DNA from: Caldilineaceae bacterium
GTDB taxonomy: Bacteria > Chloroflexota > Anaerolineae > Caldilineales > Caldilineaceae
Assembly: GCA_022842065.1 (NCBI GenBank)
Contig: JALHQH010000106.1
Location: 1-5,901, forward strand
Reading direction: 5' to 3'
Length of the DNA stretch: 5,901 nucleotides
Made by a program: the position numbers and the translations under genes
Part shown: positions 5,642 through 5,901 of the stretch, one piece after another
Numbering within the stretch: position 1 is the first letter of the stretch
How the letters are laid out: the number at the start of each line of letters is the position of its first letter
The notes under the pieces: generated by a model
The model's input: only the letters and a program-made list of their open reading frames with translations
Databases searched by the model: none
What the model was told of the DNA's origin: nothing

Positions 5642-5901
5642 ATGTTAAATCTATTTAAGCTCAATCAAATCGGCAAGATCGCCATGAGTGAGCAGCCACA
5701 GATTGCTGCCGACGCGCAAATTAAAGTAGCCGCGCATCGGCAAGTCGCGATGAGTGCTAAGCCACCCATTGTGGAAGTTAAGAATGTGCTCAAATCCTTT
5801 CCAGTCGGCGATAGCATGATCACGATTCTCAAAGGGGTTTCCTTGACGGTCCAACCCGGCGAATTTGTGGCGATTGTCGGGCCGAGCGGTAACGGCAAAT
5901 C
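5642..5901 (+). CDS. ABC transporter ATP-binding protein, MacB/LolD type (partial, runs off the window)
   Basis: Only 86 full codons are present. From residue 43 the sequence IVEVKNVLKSFPVGDSMITI and the following ILKGVSLTVQPGEFVAIVGPSG match the start of MacB/LolD/FtsE-like ATPases. The Walker A motif GPSGNGKS (residues 80-87) is cut by the window end; position 84 is Asn where Ser is common, which still fits GxxGxGK[ST]. The protein would power an exporter at the inner face of the membrane, and the adaptor at 809-2161 is the natural partner. A 42-residue N-terminal extension is unusual for the family and contains a duplicated segment. ATG 5642 is chosen for a weak AGG 7 nt upstream. In-frame ATGs at 5603, 5684 and 5750 are alternatives without better ribosome binding sites; 5750 would give a normal family-length N-terminus. 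Confidence 0.88.
   Translation, partial: MLNLFKLNQIGKIAMSEQPQIAADAQIKVAAHRQVAMSAKPPIVEVKNVLKSFPVGDSMITILKGVSLTVQPGEFVAIVGPSGNGK
5669..5765 (+). repeat. Imperfect direct repeat in the ABC gene N-terminal region
   Basis: Positions 5669-5699 and 5736-5765 align with 26 identical bases of 31 and one single-base gap. Both contain ATCGGCAAG and, downstream, ATGAGTG. The ATG codons at 5684 and 5750 fall at matching places and are in frame (66 bp apart), while the gap puts the first parts of the two copies in different frames. It suggests that the region around the start codon was duplicated. Confidence 0.55.

Overview
The window looks like chromosomal DNA from a bacterium of moderate GC content. 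The gene styles best fit Chloroflexota (the Chloroflexus, Roseiflexus and Herpetosiphon kind): an HlyD-type adaptor with an Ala/Gln-rich coiled coil, a secreted protein joining bacterial SH3 domains to a TolB-like propeller, a sterol-type family 1 glycosyltransferase, and a MacB/LolD-type ABC ATPase. This placement is inferred from protein character; no rRNA or other marker gene is present.

Layout. A short minus-strand gene (84-368) encodes a probable two-helix membrane protein and is divergent from everything else. A 440-bp intergenic region (369-808) follows. It has two direct repeats that could be regulatory but no convincing promoter. Four genes then run on the plus strand: HlyD/MacA-type adaptor (809-2161), glycosyltransferase (2277-3539), SH3-propeller protein (3624-5474), and the first 86 complete codons of an ABC transporter ATPase (5642 to the window edge), which is cut inside its Walker A motif. 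No RNA genes, insertion sequences or CRISPR arrays were seen.

How the genes may work together. The adaptor and the ABC ATPase are the expected halves of a MacAB-like tripartite-type exporter; the permease is presumably just beyond the right edge. Between them lie a glycosyltransferase acting on a lipophilic acceptor and an extracytoplasmic sensor- or scaffold-like protein. A system that glycosylates a small lipophilic compound and exports it is a reasonable but unproven reading. The 167-bp gap before the ABC gene holds the most striking non-coding signal: two identical, self-palindromic 12-mers (TGATGATCATCA) exactly 22 bp apart, with a third partial copy one more period downstream and GAAAGATT repeats flanking the pair. 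It looks like a cooperative operator, so the ABC genes may have their own regulated promoter. A wobble-containing hairpin over the preceding stop codon could separate the two transcription units.
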